Positions 34,668 to 42,899 of a stretch of 53,243 bases of DNA are shown piece by piece. The translations under genes and the position numbers were made by a program. The notes below the pieces were generated by a model, which saw nothing but the letters and a program-made list of their open reading frames with translations, had not been told where the DNA came from and ran no database searches. Numbering within the stretch: position 1 is the first letter of the stretch; each line of letters starts with the position of its first letter. Source of the stretch: Bacteroidota bacterium (lineage in GTDB: Bacteria; Bacteroidota; Bacteroidia; UBA7662; JAIXUI01). The stretch spans positions 1 through 53,243 of the forward strand of contig JAIXUI010000014.1 in NCBI GenBank assembly GCA_027484125.1. Direction: 5' to 3'.

Positions 34668-35361
34668 GTGGAAAGGCACGTTGGTGGCGCTCACCATCAT
34701 GCTTCTTTGGACTTTGGTGATGTTTGCAGCCTTGCGGGTAGGCGATGGATTTCATTGGTCCTTGTTTTTACTGCTTCCGGTAGCCATTCATCTGTACACC
34801 GGCCTGTTCATTACCGCTCATGATGGGATGCATGGTTTAATTCATCCCAGTAAGCGCGTTAACCGACTTATCGCCACCGTTTGTTTGTGGCTATTTGCCT
34901 TCAACCGGTTTAGTGTGCTTTATCCCAAGCATCACTTGCATCACGCGCATCCAGCCCAGGAGGAAGATCCCGATTTCGCCCCTTTTGGATTTTGGCGCTG
35001 GTACCTTAAATTCCTTATGGAGTATGTGAGTTGGAGCCAAGTGGTATTGGTGGCCTTGGTCTTCAATCTGGGCCTTTACTTAGGAATTTCGGAAATACGA
35101 TTGCTGCTTTTTTACGCGGTTGCTCCTATCCTTTCCACCCTACAGCTCTTCTATTTCGGCACTTATTTGCCCCACCGTGGAGAGCACGACGAGCAGGATG
35201 AACATCGGGCAAGGTCTCAATCACTAAACCATTGGAAAGCCTTTTTCACCTGCTACTTCTTCGGCTACCATCATGAGCACCACGCAGCGCCTTGGCTGGC
35301 TTGGTGGCAGTTGCCGCAGTTGCGGGAGATAAACAAATCGACTTCTGTTGATACGCTTTAA
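34624..35361 (+). CDS. crtW: beta-carotene ketolase (CrtW type)
   Basis: CrtW adds 4-keto groups to beta-ionone rings of carotenoids in the membrane. The three His motifs of the fatty-acid-hydroxylase fold are present: FITAHDGMHGLIHP, YPKHHLHHAHPAQEEDPDF, and FGYHHEHHAAPWLAWWQLPQLR. The stretch APILSTLQLFYFGTYLPHRGEHD also closely mirrors known CrtW sequences. The start may be the GTG at 34624 or a TTG at 34600, both inside the upstream gene. Its 3' end overlaps the convergent HAD gene by 116 bases. A ketocarotenoid pigment is likely made in this organism. Confidence 0.88.
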   Translation: MRKSPAILPPAPPHKWKGTLVALTIMLLWTLVMFAALRVGDGFHWSLFLLLPVAIHLYTGLFITAHDGMHGLIHPSKRVNRLIATVCLWLFAFNRFSVLYPKHHLHHAHPAQEEDPDFAPFGFWRWYLKFLMEYVSWSQVVLVALVFNLGLYLGISEIRLLLFYAVAPILSTLQLFYFGTYLPHRGEHDEQDEHRARSQSLNHWKAFFTCYFFGYHHEHHAAPWLAWWQLPQLREINKSTSVDTL

Positions 35362-35803
35362 CGATTGCTTCAATTGCCGGTATATGCTCTTGTCTAAGCC
35401 CAATCATAGTGTTGGTTTGAACCAAGAATTGTTTGAATTCAGGCTGTAAATCGTTTAATGACCGATCATCGTCAAGAATTAAAATGCCATCGTCAATGGA
35501 AGTTTGTGTTAGATAATCGAGAATTTCTTCTTTACGGCTTTTAGCAGGCACTTTAAGCCGGTTCAATTTCGAAACTTTACGAACCGGAAGTCCTCTTCGA
35601 TTTAAAATAGAAATCCACTCCTTAGTTCTGAATCTTGATTTATGGGAAGTAGTCAAAACTATATGTGTCTCTCGAGTAATAAACAGTCTTAAGGTTTCAA
35701 TCGCATTAGGACTAAACATGAAAAATTTATCTTCGTCCAATTGAGCAGGCTTCCAATTTTTCACTGGAACCATTACACCATCCAAGTCTAGTAAAATTTT
35801 CAT
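35246..35803 (-). CDS. HAD-like phosphatase (HAD_SAK-type)
   Basis: A 185-residue protein with the HAD active-site motif LLDLDGVMVPVKNWKPAQLD at the N-terminus, a Thr motif in HIVLTTSHKSR, and a later acidic pair GILILDDDRSLND. It may belong to the HAD domains of RNA-repair proteins, which I cannot confirm. The last about 35 residues (from SICLSPATAATATK) lie in the antisense of crtW and look unstructured, so the native end may be earlier. A decayed copy of its first about 48 codons lies at 36285-36430. The ParB-like gene precedes it by 14 bases. Confidence 0.75.
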   Translation of the reverse strand: MKILLDLDGVMVPVKNWKPAQLDEDKFFMFSPNAIETLRLFITRETHIVLTTSHKSRFRTKEWISILNRRGLPVRKVSKLNRLKVPAKSRKEEILDYLTQTSIDDGILILDDDRSLNDLQPEFKQFLVQTNTMIGLRQEHIPAIEAIVKAYQQKSICLSPATAATATKPAKALRGAHDGSRRSSR

Positions 35804-35817
35804 TTTTAAAAGTATTT

Positions 35818-36204
35818 CTAAAATTGGAGTCTTTTTATGAATTCGTCTAGTTTTTGGTTATTAAAATTTGCGTAATACCTATAAGTTTCCTTCAACAGAG
35901 TGTTATTGTACCAGTCATCAGTAACTATAACAATCTCGCTCCAATTACATCCCATAACTGAGTCAGCCTTAGTCCACCTTCTATATTCGATAGAAGTACC
36001 TGCTATTTTGGAAGCTAAATATCGGTGATGCCCATCTACAATTAGTTGCTCATCAACTTTTATTGGCGGAATGATAATTTTAGCTTCTTGCATGTGAAGT
36101 ATTCTATTAAGATGAGGTAAGCAAATTTTCTTTTGAGACGGAAAAAGTGAAAAAGGAGTAACCTTGATAAAGTTGTCTACCTCTTCTTTACTAAGCTTGT
36201 TCAT
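35818..36204 (-). CDS. ParB-like nuclease-fold protein
   Basis: A 128-residue protein with the ParB/Srx-type motif VDEQLIVDGHHRYLASKIAG, preceded by KIIIPPIKV. It lacks the helix-turn-helix of true chromosome-partition ParB, so it is a stand-alone ParB N-domain-like protein, with CTPase or nucleotide-binding activity possible. It precedes the HAD gene by 14 bases, suggesting a two-gene cassette. Role unknown. The text has an AT-rich look unlike flanking metabolic genes. Confidence 0.65.
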   Translation of the reverse strand: MNKLSKEEVDNFIKVTPFSLFPSQKKICLPHLNRILHMQEAKIIIPPIKVDEQLIVDGHHRYLASKIAGTSIEYRRWTKADSVMGCNWSEIVIVTDDWYNNTLLKETYRYYANFNNQKLDEFIKRLQF

Positions 36205-36284
36205 AATCCAATAAATAATGATGCGAAATTACAAATAAATCGAACCATGATAGTTAGAACTGAGCGAAACTTTAGTACTAAACG

Positions 36285-36430
36285 AATTGCTGGTTTCAGC
36301 AGCAATGAATGGGCGAAGCGTTGACACTGCCTGCTCACTAAAGACAAAAAAATGGTCCAAGTCTAACTCTGCAGGCTTCCAGTTTTTAACCGGCACCATT
36401 ACGCCATCAAGGTCAAGTAGGATTTTGATA
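36285..36430 (-). pseudogene. decayed 5' copy of the HAD gene
   Basis: On the minus strand the frame reads IKILLDLDGVMVPVKNWKPAELDLD-HFFVFSEQAVSTLRPFIAAET, clearly homologous to the first about 45 residues of the HAD protein at 35246-35803. The start codon is lost (ATC in place of ATG) and the homology stops abruptly. It is adjacent to a decayed photolyase fragment, so a divergent HAD-photolyase unit was once duplicated. Confidence 0.8.
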
Positions 36431-36554
36431 CCAAACAGTAGTTTAAAATTACCTCCTCAGATGAATAGCTGATTATTTCCTTCGTCATCTCCATTTACGA
36501 ATAAAATTAAACCTCCATTCAAACCAAACTCCTATAACTCACATTCCATGATAG

Positions 36555-36762
36555 ATGAAAAAGCAAACCCTGAGACTCCTCTTAGGCGACCAACTCAATG
36601 TTAAACATCCTTGGTTTTAGGACGTTATCTCACAGGTGGTGTATGTGATGTTGAAAATCCGGCAGGTAGCCACTTAGTTGAAGCATCCTATTTAGAAGCT
36701 ACTCGGTTATTTCGGAACGATGCTGCGTTTTGCTGACCACCTAACGCAAGACGGCCGGAGGA
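36555..36762 (+). pseudogene. decayed 5' copy of the iron-sulfur photolyase gene
   Basis: From the ATG at 36555 the frame gives MKKQTLRLLLGDQLNVKHPWF, then a stop, followed by DVISQVVYVMLKIRQVAT and another stop. This matches the start of the photolyase at 39489 (RLILGDQLNASHPWFSDVDSQVVYVMLEIRQEAT). Several indels and stops make it non-functional. Similarity fades before 36780. The sequence between it and the HAD fragment shows nothing recognisable. Confidence 0.85.
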
Positions 36763-36818
36763 ACGAAAAAATGCTGTGACAGTCACGCTTATCTAACCAT
36801 CACAGCTTAATCTCGTTG

Positions 36819-37709
36819 CTACTTTCTACTGAAAAGCACCTCAGAAAACACTTTGCCCCCTTCGTCATTCAAGTGATCTTGATTTTCGAAAAGGTGATGT
36901 TGGTCTTGATAGTTTGCCTTGTAGTCTAAAACAGGGATTTGGTTTTCCTTGAAGACTTGCTCAGCACCGTAAGAATTGTTTCCAATAACCTGTAAATAGG
37001 TACTAGTTAATGGGAACTTGATGCCTACGAGTGTAAATCCATTTTCTTTCGATAACGCAATCAAGTTCTTAAGTGTATTCTTAAGTTTTTCACTGGATGC
37101 ATCCGTCGGGAACTGGTCTTTTTTCCTCTTTTCTGATTGAGCTATTTTTTCTTCTTGATTCAACTTTGACCAGTCTTTTTCAGCTGCAACCTCTTCAGCC
37201 GACTTCTTTTTAGGTCGAATAATTTCCATGATTTTGGTTTTAACAAAAGCCAAAAAGATGGACTCAATCTTGGGCTGAAACAAAGGAACATAATATCGAA
37301 TAACTGATTCTTTCCAATAGTGGTAAGGTGTAGAGAAATCTGAAGAGGAAGTATATGGGATACTTCGTTCCATATTGTTAGAAGTCTCTCGGTAAGGACT
37401 TAAGGTATGGTCATCAACCGTTATGAAAACGGTATCAACCTTGTAACCATTTTTAAGCAAGAAATTGATTTTTCGCTCCATATCGAAATAGGAATCACTC
37501 GCATAAGAAAAGTTATAGACCCCATAATTGCCGGAAAATTTCTGCAAGGGAAGGCCATGAGAATCGGCAAAAAGGAAAGATTTGAATTGTTTGTCAGGAA
37601 TAGCCGCGTAGTCTTTGTAATAATTAACCTTACCAAAGACAAATAGGATTGCATTAAAAGCAATGAGGAACAGCAGAAAAACAGAACCGCCTAAAAGAAA
37701 TTTTTTCAT
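36819..37709 (-). CDS. SGNH-like acyltransfer partner of the MBOAT gene
   Basis: A 296-residue protein with one N-terminal membrane helix (FLLFLIAFNAILFVFGKV) and an SGNH-hydrolase-like core: block I is LFADSHGLPLQ (Ser in ADSHG), and the C-terminal DxxH region is ENQDHLNDEGGKVF. A long Lys/Glu-rich insert (KKKSAEEVAAEKDWSKLNQEEK) lies in the middle. It follows the MBOAT acyltransferase gene by 15 bases. By analogy with AlgI/AlgX-type pairs it may move an acyl group to a surface polymer. The substrate is unknown. Confidence 0.72.
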   Translation of the reverse strand: MKKFLLGGSVFLLFLIAFNAILFVFGKVNYYKDYAAIPDKQFKSFLFADSHGLPLQKFSGNYGVYNFSYASDSYFDMERKINFLLKNGYKVDTVFITVDDHTLSPYRETSNNMERSIPYTSSSDFSTPYHYWKESVIRYYVPLFQPKIESIFLAFVKTKIMEIIRPKKKSAEEVAAEKDWSKLNQEEKIAQSEKRKKDQFPTDASSEKLKNTLKNLIALSKENGFTLVGIKFPLTSTYLQVIGNNSYGAEQVFKENQIPVLDYKANYQDQHHLFENQDHLNDEGGKVFSEVLFSRK

Positions 37710-37724
37710 ATCAGAATCTGCCGA

Positions 37725-39179
37725 TTAGAATTGGAAATAGATAAACTCAACACTTTCACCATGATTGCCATAGAAGTAAATGGTCAGTAAAATGAGGAAG
37801 TAAATACCCCATCGAACTGCTTTGCTTCGAACCTTACTCAGGTTGGCAATGCCATAATTGCCTTCGCGACCAATCCATTCTACCAGGAGAAAAATCAAAG
37901 TAAGATTAACCGTTGCGAAAGCCTCTTTCATACCCTCAAAACTAGGCATAGACAACAAGCTTGGCGAGAAGATTCCTCCGATGTAAGCAATGGCATGTTG
38001 AAGGTCCACCGCCCTGAAAAAAATCCAGGCAAAAACGGTCAGTGCGAAGGTGGTAAGAATCTGAAAAAATTCTCTAAGGCTTGGAAGAAACCTGCCTTGT
38101 GCAACTATCTCCAGATTGGTACGGTTGCTATTGGTAAGCAGTAATGGCATAAAGTAAAGAGCATTCAATCCACCCCAAACTAAGAAAGTCCAGTTAGCAC
38201 CGTGCCAAAAACCACTCACTAAGAAGATGATAAAGGTATTTCTCACCTTCATCCATGTGCCCCCTTTGCTACCACCCAAGGGAATATACAGGTAATCGCG
38301 GAACCATGAGGAGAGTGAAATATGCCAGCGTCGCCAAAACTCTGCAATGTCTCGAGAGAAGTATGGAAATGCGAAATTTCTAAGCAACTCGATACCCATC
38401 AATCGGGCGGTGCCTAATGCGATGTCGGAGTAGCCAGAAAAGTCTCCATAAATCTGGAAAGTGAAGAAGATTGCGCCCAAAACGAGCGTACTTCCTGACA
38501 TTTGATCAGCATTTTGAAAAATTTCGTTAGCAAACTTGGCGCAGTTGTCTGCGATGACCACTTTCTTAAACAATCCCCAAAGGATTTGCCTCATGCCATC
38601 GATGGCTTTGTTGTAATCGAATGTTCGCTGCTTTTTGATTTGGGGTAAAAGGTGGGTCGCTCGTTCGATAGGACCTGCCACCAACAAGGGGAAGAAACTT
38701 ACGAAAACCGCATAATCCACAAAGTTCTTCTCTGCTTCAATACGGCTTTTGTAGATGTCGATCACATACGAAAGTCCATGAAACGTGTAGAAAGAAATTC
38801 CAACAGGCAGGATAATACTCAAGGTCCATGGATTAACCTGAACCCCCACTAAAGCCAGAGCGTCTGCAAAGGAATCTGCAAAGAAGTTGTAGTATTTGAA
38901 AACGCCTAGAAAGCCAAGATTAACGCCTACACTCAACCAAAACCAAAAGGTTTTCTCCTTTTTACTCCCGGCATCTTGCATTTTGATTCCGGTAAAGTAA
39001 TCCAAGAAGATGGAGAACATGAGTAGGAAAAGAAACCGCCAATCCCAGCAAGCATAGAAGAAAAAGCTTGAAAGCAGTAAAAGTAGGTTTTGCAGTTTCA
39101 GACTTTTCTGGGTCACAAACCAGTAAAGTATGAAAATCAGCGGAAAGAAAACCGCAAAGTCAAGTGAGTTAAAAAGCAC
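37725..39179 (-). CDS. MBOAT family O-acyltransferase
   Basis: A 484-residue membrane protein with about ten helices. It has the family hallmarks WRRWHISLSSWFRDYLYIPLGGS and FLVSGFWHGANWTFLVWGGLNALYF, including the catalytic His. It resembles AlgI-type enzymes that pass acyl groups across the membrane for polysaccharide acetylation. The start is a GTG at 39179. The partner SGNH-like gene lies directly downstream, completing a two-gene acyl-transfer module. Confidence 0.92.
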   Translation of the reverse strand: MLFNSLDFAVFFPLIFILYWFVTQKSLKLQNLLLLLSSFFFYACWDWRFLFLLMFSIFLDYFTGIKMQDAGSKKEKTFWFWLSVGVNLGFLGVFKYYNFFADSFADALALVGVQVNPWTLSIILPVGISFYTFHGLSYVIDIYKSRIEAEKNFVDYAVFVSFFPLLVAGPIERATHLLPQIKKQRTFDYNKAIDGMRQILWGLFKKVVIADNCAKFANEIFQNADQMSGSTLVLGAIFFTFQIYGDFSGYSDIALGTARLMGIELLRNFAFPYFSRDIAEFWRRWHISLSSWFRDYLYIPLGGSKGGTWMKVRNTFIIFLVSGFWHGANWTFLVWGGLNALYFMPLLLTNSNRTNLEIVAQGRFLPSLREFFQILTTFALTVFAWIFFRAVDLQHAIAYIGGIFSPSLLSMPSFEGMKEAFATVNLTLIFLLVEWIGREGNYGIANLSKVRSKAVRWGIYFLILLTIYFYGNHGESVEFIYFQF

Positions 39180-39264
39180 GGCTAGGTGGTTGTTGGGTGT
39201 ATTTCCTGCTTAAACTGGCAGGAGGTTGACAGAAAACGTTATTATCTTTTTGATAAATCTTGGA

Positions 39265-39340
39265 AATGAGTAATGAAGTGGATGAAAAGAAGCTTGTTTC
39301 GGTTAGTAAAACTGTTAACCCAGCTTCATACCTACTCATT
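39265..39340. other. long-loop hairpin in an otherwise empty 310-bp gap
   Basis: AATGAGTAATGAAG at 39265-39278 pairs with CTTCAT-ACC-TACTCATT at 39324-39340 around a 45-base loop. The rest of 39180-39488 shows no gene I would defend. The feature may be regulatory or a remnant. Confidence 0.35.
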
Positions 39341-39488
39341 ACTTGTTGCTCTTTCTCCATTTTTTCCCCCATTTAGCCACGAAATTAGAAAAAAAATATG
39401 CTCTAACCTGACAGATTGTATGGTTTGAATTGCCACATGAAGAAATTATTCTATTCTGAAAACCAAATGAAAGCTGAAACCTTATAAA

Positions 39489-41036
39489 GTGGTGAGTAGC
39501 ATTGCATCAATTAAAGAAGTCCGGCTCATTTTAGGCGACCAACTCAACGCCTCCCATCCATGGTTTTCGGATGTTGACTCTCAGGTGGTGTATGTGATGT
39601 TGGAAATCCGGCAGGAAGCCACTTATGTGAAGCATCATATTCAGAAGTTGCTCGGTTTTTTTGGAGCGATGCGGCGTTTTGCTGACCACCTTGCACAAGC
39701 CGGTCACCGGGTGTATTATCAGAAAATCGGTGATGAGGCTTCAAACATTCCATTGCCGGAACGTTTAGTTGCACTCGCGGAAGAATTCAGTGCGCAGCAC
39801 CTGAGCTGGCAACAACCGGATGAATACCGCTTGGCTCACCAACTGGCTGATTTCCCGTGGCCTTCCAACCTTCACGTTACCATTGCTGATTCAGCTCACT
39901 TTTTAAGCACACCAGCCACCTTTACCGACTGCTTCCCCAAAGGCCGCTACTTGATGGAAACGTTCTACCGAAAGCTAAGAAAGCAGTATGGAGTATTGAT
40001 GGAAGGCAACCAACCTGCCAGAGGGAAGTGGAATTTCGACCATGATAACCGACAGCCGTATAAACAAGAAGTCCCTCTTCCGCCACCTCCCAGAAGGTTT
40101 CATGACCTTCGAGCTTTAGAAAAAGAAATACTGGCGGCGGAGCTGCCTCATTTTGGCGAAAGTCAATCAGAGCGTTTTCTCTGGCCGCTGAATCGGGATG
40201 AAGCACTGGCAGACCTTCAAGATTTTATCCTGCATCGGCTGCCCTATTTCGGCAGATTTCAGGATTCACTTTCTGAAGCAGATGAATTTCTCTTCCATTC
40301 CCGACTTTCCTTTGCCCTCAACGTCAAATTACTACATCCATTAGAAGTGATCCAGGCCGTTGAGCTGGCTTATCATTCAGACCCGGAACGCTATCCACTT
40401 TCAGGTGTTGAAGGGTTTATTCGGCAGATTTTAGGCTGGCGCGAATATGTGCGCGGGTTGTACTGGGCCAATATGCCGGAATATGCAAGCAAAAACTACT
40501 TCGACCATCAGACCACCCTACCCAGCTGGTTCTGGACCGGGGAAACCAAGATGCGTTGTTTATCAAAAGCCATCAAACAAAGCCTGAAACACGCCTATGC
40601 CCACCACATTCAGCGATTGATGGTTACCGGAAACTTTATGTTGCTGGCTGGCATCCACCCTGACGAAGCCGATGCCTGGTATTTGGGCATATACATCGAC
40701 GCCTTGGAATGGGTGGAGATGCCCAACACCCGCGGCATGAGTCAATTTGCTGATGGTGGCCTTATGGCGACTAAACCTTACGTTTCTTCAGCCCAATACC
40801 TGAAGAAAATGGGCGACCACTGCAAAGCTTGTTTCTACAAACCCGAGGTAAAAACGGGTAATAGGGCTTGTCCATTTAATAGCCTTTACTGGCATTTCTT
40901 CCATCGCCACGACGCGCTATTGCGGAAAAACCCTCGGCTTATGGCCTACAGGCTGTGGGATAAGATGAATCCTACCGACAAGGAAGCGCTTCTTCAACAA
41001 GCAGACTTCTACCTCAATCAGCTTGAGGTTTTATAA
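39489..41036 (+). CDS. iron-sulfur photolyase/cryptochrome, (6-4) type
   Basis: A 515-residue protein of the FeS-BCP group, typified by Agrobacterium PhrB, which repairs (6-4) photoproducts with FAD, a lumazine antenna and a 4Fe-4S cluster. Three cluster ligands follow the family spacing Cys445-x2-Cys448-x12-Cys461 in HCKACFYKPEVKTGNRACPF. The fourth is expected in KMRCLSKAI near residue 357. FAD-binding regions are GVEGFIRQILGWREYVRGLYW and NTRGMSQFADGGLMATKPYVSS. It starts at a GTG. It is the second photolyase in the window, and a decayed partial copy lies 2.9 kb upstream. Confidence 0.92.
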   Translation: MVSSIASIKEVRLILGDQLNASHPWFSDVDSQVVYVMLEIRQEATYVKHHIQKLLGFFGAMRRFADHLAQAGHRVYYQKIGDEASNIPLPERLVALAEEFSAQHLSWQQPDEYRLAHQLADFPWPSNLHVTIADSAHFLSTPATFTDCFPKGRYLMETFYRKLRKQYGVLMEGNQPARGKWNFDHDNRQPYKQEVPLPPPPRRFHDLRALEKEILAAELPHFGESQSERFLWPLNRDEALADLQDFILHRLPYFGRFQDSLSEADEFLFHSRLSFALNVKLLHPLEVIQAVELAYHSDPERYPLSGVEGFIRQILGWREYVRGLYWANMPEYASKNYFDHQTTLPSWFWTGETKMRCLSKAIKQSLKHAYAHHIQRLMVTGNFMLLAGIHPDEADAWYLGIYIDALEWVEMPNTRGMSQFADGGLMATKPYVSSAQYLKKMGDHCKACFYKPEVKTGNRACPFNSLYWHFFHRHDALLRKNPRLMAYRLWDKMNPTDKEALLQQADFYLNQLEVL

Positions 41037-41681
41037 GCCGTAATTGGCAAGATGCTCCCGACTATTGACCACCTTAACTGAGTAGAATTCGGCACCCGGC
41101 GATGCGGTCAAGACATAAAGAGAAGTATTGTCGTGCTCAAACTCATCCATGCGGGAAGCCGGGGTTCCGGTGAGGGTACACAACAAGAGCCGCATCGCTC
41201 TTCCGTGCATACAAATGAGCAACGGACCCTTTCGGGGTTCTGCAAAAATCTGTTCCAAAGCTTCTGCCTGCCTCACCGCTACTTGGTTGGGGCTTTCTCC
41301 TTGAGGAGAAGCAAAATCCAAGTCGCCGGAAGCCCAGGCTTTCAGCATTTCCTGATAAAAGCCTTGAGGTCCGTAGCTAAAACTACGTCCTTCAAAATCT
41401 CCCCAGCTAAACTCATCGAGTCCACTTAATGCGAGGTAGGGCAATCCTTTTTCCAACAATGGAGCGATGGTTTGCTTGCTTCTTACCAAAGAAGAAACAA
41501 ACGCATGCTCGAAAGGGACTTCCGCATAATGGCGACAAAAAGCTTCGCCTTGACTTCTACCGTGGGCATTGAGCGGGGCATCTATTCCCCTTCCTTGGAC
41601 CAACTTATTCAGGTTGAAGTCGGTTTGTCCGTGGCGGAGGATATACAAATCAGGCTTTGAGGTCAAGTGGCGGAATTTCAT
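41031..41681 (-). CDS. histidine phosphatase family protein
   Basis: A 216-residue phosphoglycerate-mutase-like protein with the catalytic LRHGQTDFNLNKLVQGR motif and the second His in LICMHGRAMRLLL. The family includes phosphoglycerate mutases, sugar phosphatases and CobC-type alpha-ribazole phosphatase. The last would complement cobT/cobS in this window, but the gene is 31 kb away from them and no specific residue decides. It overlaps the photolyase end by 6 bases and the methyltransferase gene by 32. Confidence 0.85.
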   Translation of the reverse strand: MKFRHLTSKPDLYILRHGQTDFNLNKLVQGRGIDAPLNAHGRSQGEAFCRHYAEVPFEHAFVSSLVRSKQTIAPLLEKGLPYLALSGLDEFSWGDFEGRSFSYGPQGFYQEMLKAWASGDLDFASPQGESPNQVAVRQAEALEQIFAEPRKGPLLICMHGRAMRLLLCTLTGTPASRMDEFEHDNTSLYVLTASPGAEFYSVKVVNSREHLANYGL

Positions 41682-42831
41682 CAGGATGTCGGAGGGAATA
41701 ATGATACAGCCAGGTATCGAATCTGGCGTGTTTAAAATGTTGTTTAGCGTCGGCTTTCAGCTTCATAGGCCCAATTAAGCCCGGACTGGACGTTAGCAAA
41801 TGGGCTTTCCATCCCGGCACTGCGGCTTTCAACCATTGACCAATGGAGGCATAAAGCGTACGCAATTCCTCTTCATCGCCAAGTCGTTCGCCGTAAGGCG
41901 GATTGAGGTAAACATGACCGGGGCCATTATCCGGGATAGAAGAAGCGGAGAAATCTGCCACTTCGAATTGAATCAACCGATCTACGCCGGCACGTTGTGC
42001 ATTTTGACGAGCAAAGTCCACCATTTGTTCGTCATTATCTGAAGCCACAATGCGAACCGCTTTTGAATCATCGATTTCACTGATGAGTTTGTCCATTTCA
42101 TCGCGGTACACTTCTTCTTGGTACCCAAGAATGAACATGAACCCATATTGCGCCCTGTTCATTCCGGGAAAGCGATTAGTTGCCAACCATTGCGCTTCAA
42201 TGGCGAGCGTACCTGAGCCACAAAAGGGCACTAAGAGCGGCTGTTTCAAGTCCCATTGCCCGGCTAGCAACATGGCAACGGCCAGTGTTTCCAGCATAGG
42301 CGCTTTGCCTGGTAACCTGCGGTAACCATGGTGGGCCAAAGTTCCGCCGCTGGTGTTGATGAAGATTTCTGCCTGATCGCCGTACCAATGTAAATGAAGA
42401 CAAGCTTCTTCCGGCTCGGGACCGCTATCCGGACGACGGCCGGTCATGGCCCGCAACCGATCTACTACGGCATCTTTCACCTTTTGATTGACAAAAAGCG
42501 TATTTACTGCTCGGTCTAACTTGACAAAAGAGGAAATGTGAAGCCTGGCTCCTGGGATGAAGACCTGTTCCCAAGGGAGCATACGCAGTGTTTGATACAG
42601 CTCCTGCTCGTCACGAGCGGTGAAATAATCAAGACTAAAATGGATTTGACTGGCTAAGCGTAATCTTAAATTAAGACGAAGGCAGTCTAACAAGCTGGCA
42701 TAGAGCTCCACGCCGCGGGGCATGGTACGCTCAACCGTATAACCCAAGCCTTCTACCTCAGACGCTAAATAGGGCGCTAAAGTCTCAAAGCAAGTGATGA
42801 TTACACGGGCGGGGCGGTTAAAATCGAGCAC
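41650..42831 (-). CDS. THUMP domain RNA methyltransferase (RlmL-like)
   Basis: A 393-residue class I SAM methyltransferase with a THUMP-like RNA-binding N-terminal part (CFETLAPYLASEVEGLGYTVE), SAM motif I VPFCGSGTLAIEAQWLATN, and catalytic motif IV HVYLNPPYGERLGDEEEL. The family N2-methylates guanine in 23S rRNA. Length fits the Bacteroidota single-domain version. I choose the GTG at 42831 because a perfect TACATTTG box ends six bases before it, while an upstream extension looks non-native. Confidence 0.88.
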   Translation of the reverse strand: MLDFNRPARVIITCFETLAPYLASEVEGLGYTVERTMPRGVELYASLLDCLRLNLRLRLASQIHFSLDYFTARDEQELYQTLRMLPWEQVFIPGARLHISSFVKLDRAVNTLFVNQKVKDAVVDRLRAMTGRRPDSGPEPEEACLHLHWYGDQAEIFINTSGGTLAHHGYRRLPGKAPMLETLAVAMLLAGQWDLKQPLLVPFCGSGTLAIEAQWLATNRFPGMNRAQYGFMFILGYQEEVYRDEMDKLISEIDDSKAVRIVASDNDEQMVDFARQNAQRAGVDRLIQFEVADFSASSIPDNGPGHVYLNPPYGERLGDEEELRTLYASIGQWLKAAVPGWKAHLLTSSPGLIGPMKLKADAKQHFKHARFDTWLYHYSLRHPDEIPPLDLKA

Positions 42832-42837
42832 GGTGCA

Positions 42838-42845
42838 CAAATGTA
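42838..42845 (-). promoter_or_regulatory. TAnnTTTG promoter box of the RlmL-like gene
   Basis: On the minus strand TACATTTG, then TGCACC, then GTG at 42831. It supports the chosen start. Confidence 0.5.
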
Positions 42846-42899
42846 GATAAAGCCGCCCGGAAAGGATGTACAGCAAAGGCTTTTCCTCACCTTTGCAAG

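Noticed and set aside
39169-39372. 67-residue minus-strand frame upstream of the MBOAT gene
   Set aside because: It has low-complexity content, overlaps the MBOAT start, and shows no motif or conserved feature.
41031-41681. CobC alpha-ribazole phosphatase completing the cobalamin pathway
   Set aside because: The histidine phosphatase family is too broad, and the gene is 31 kb from cobT/cobS with unrelated neighbours.
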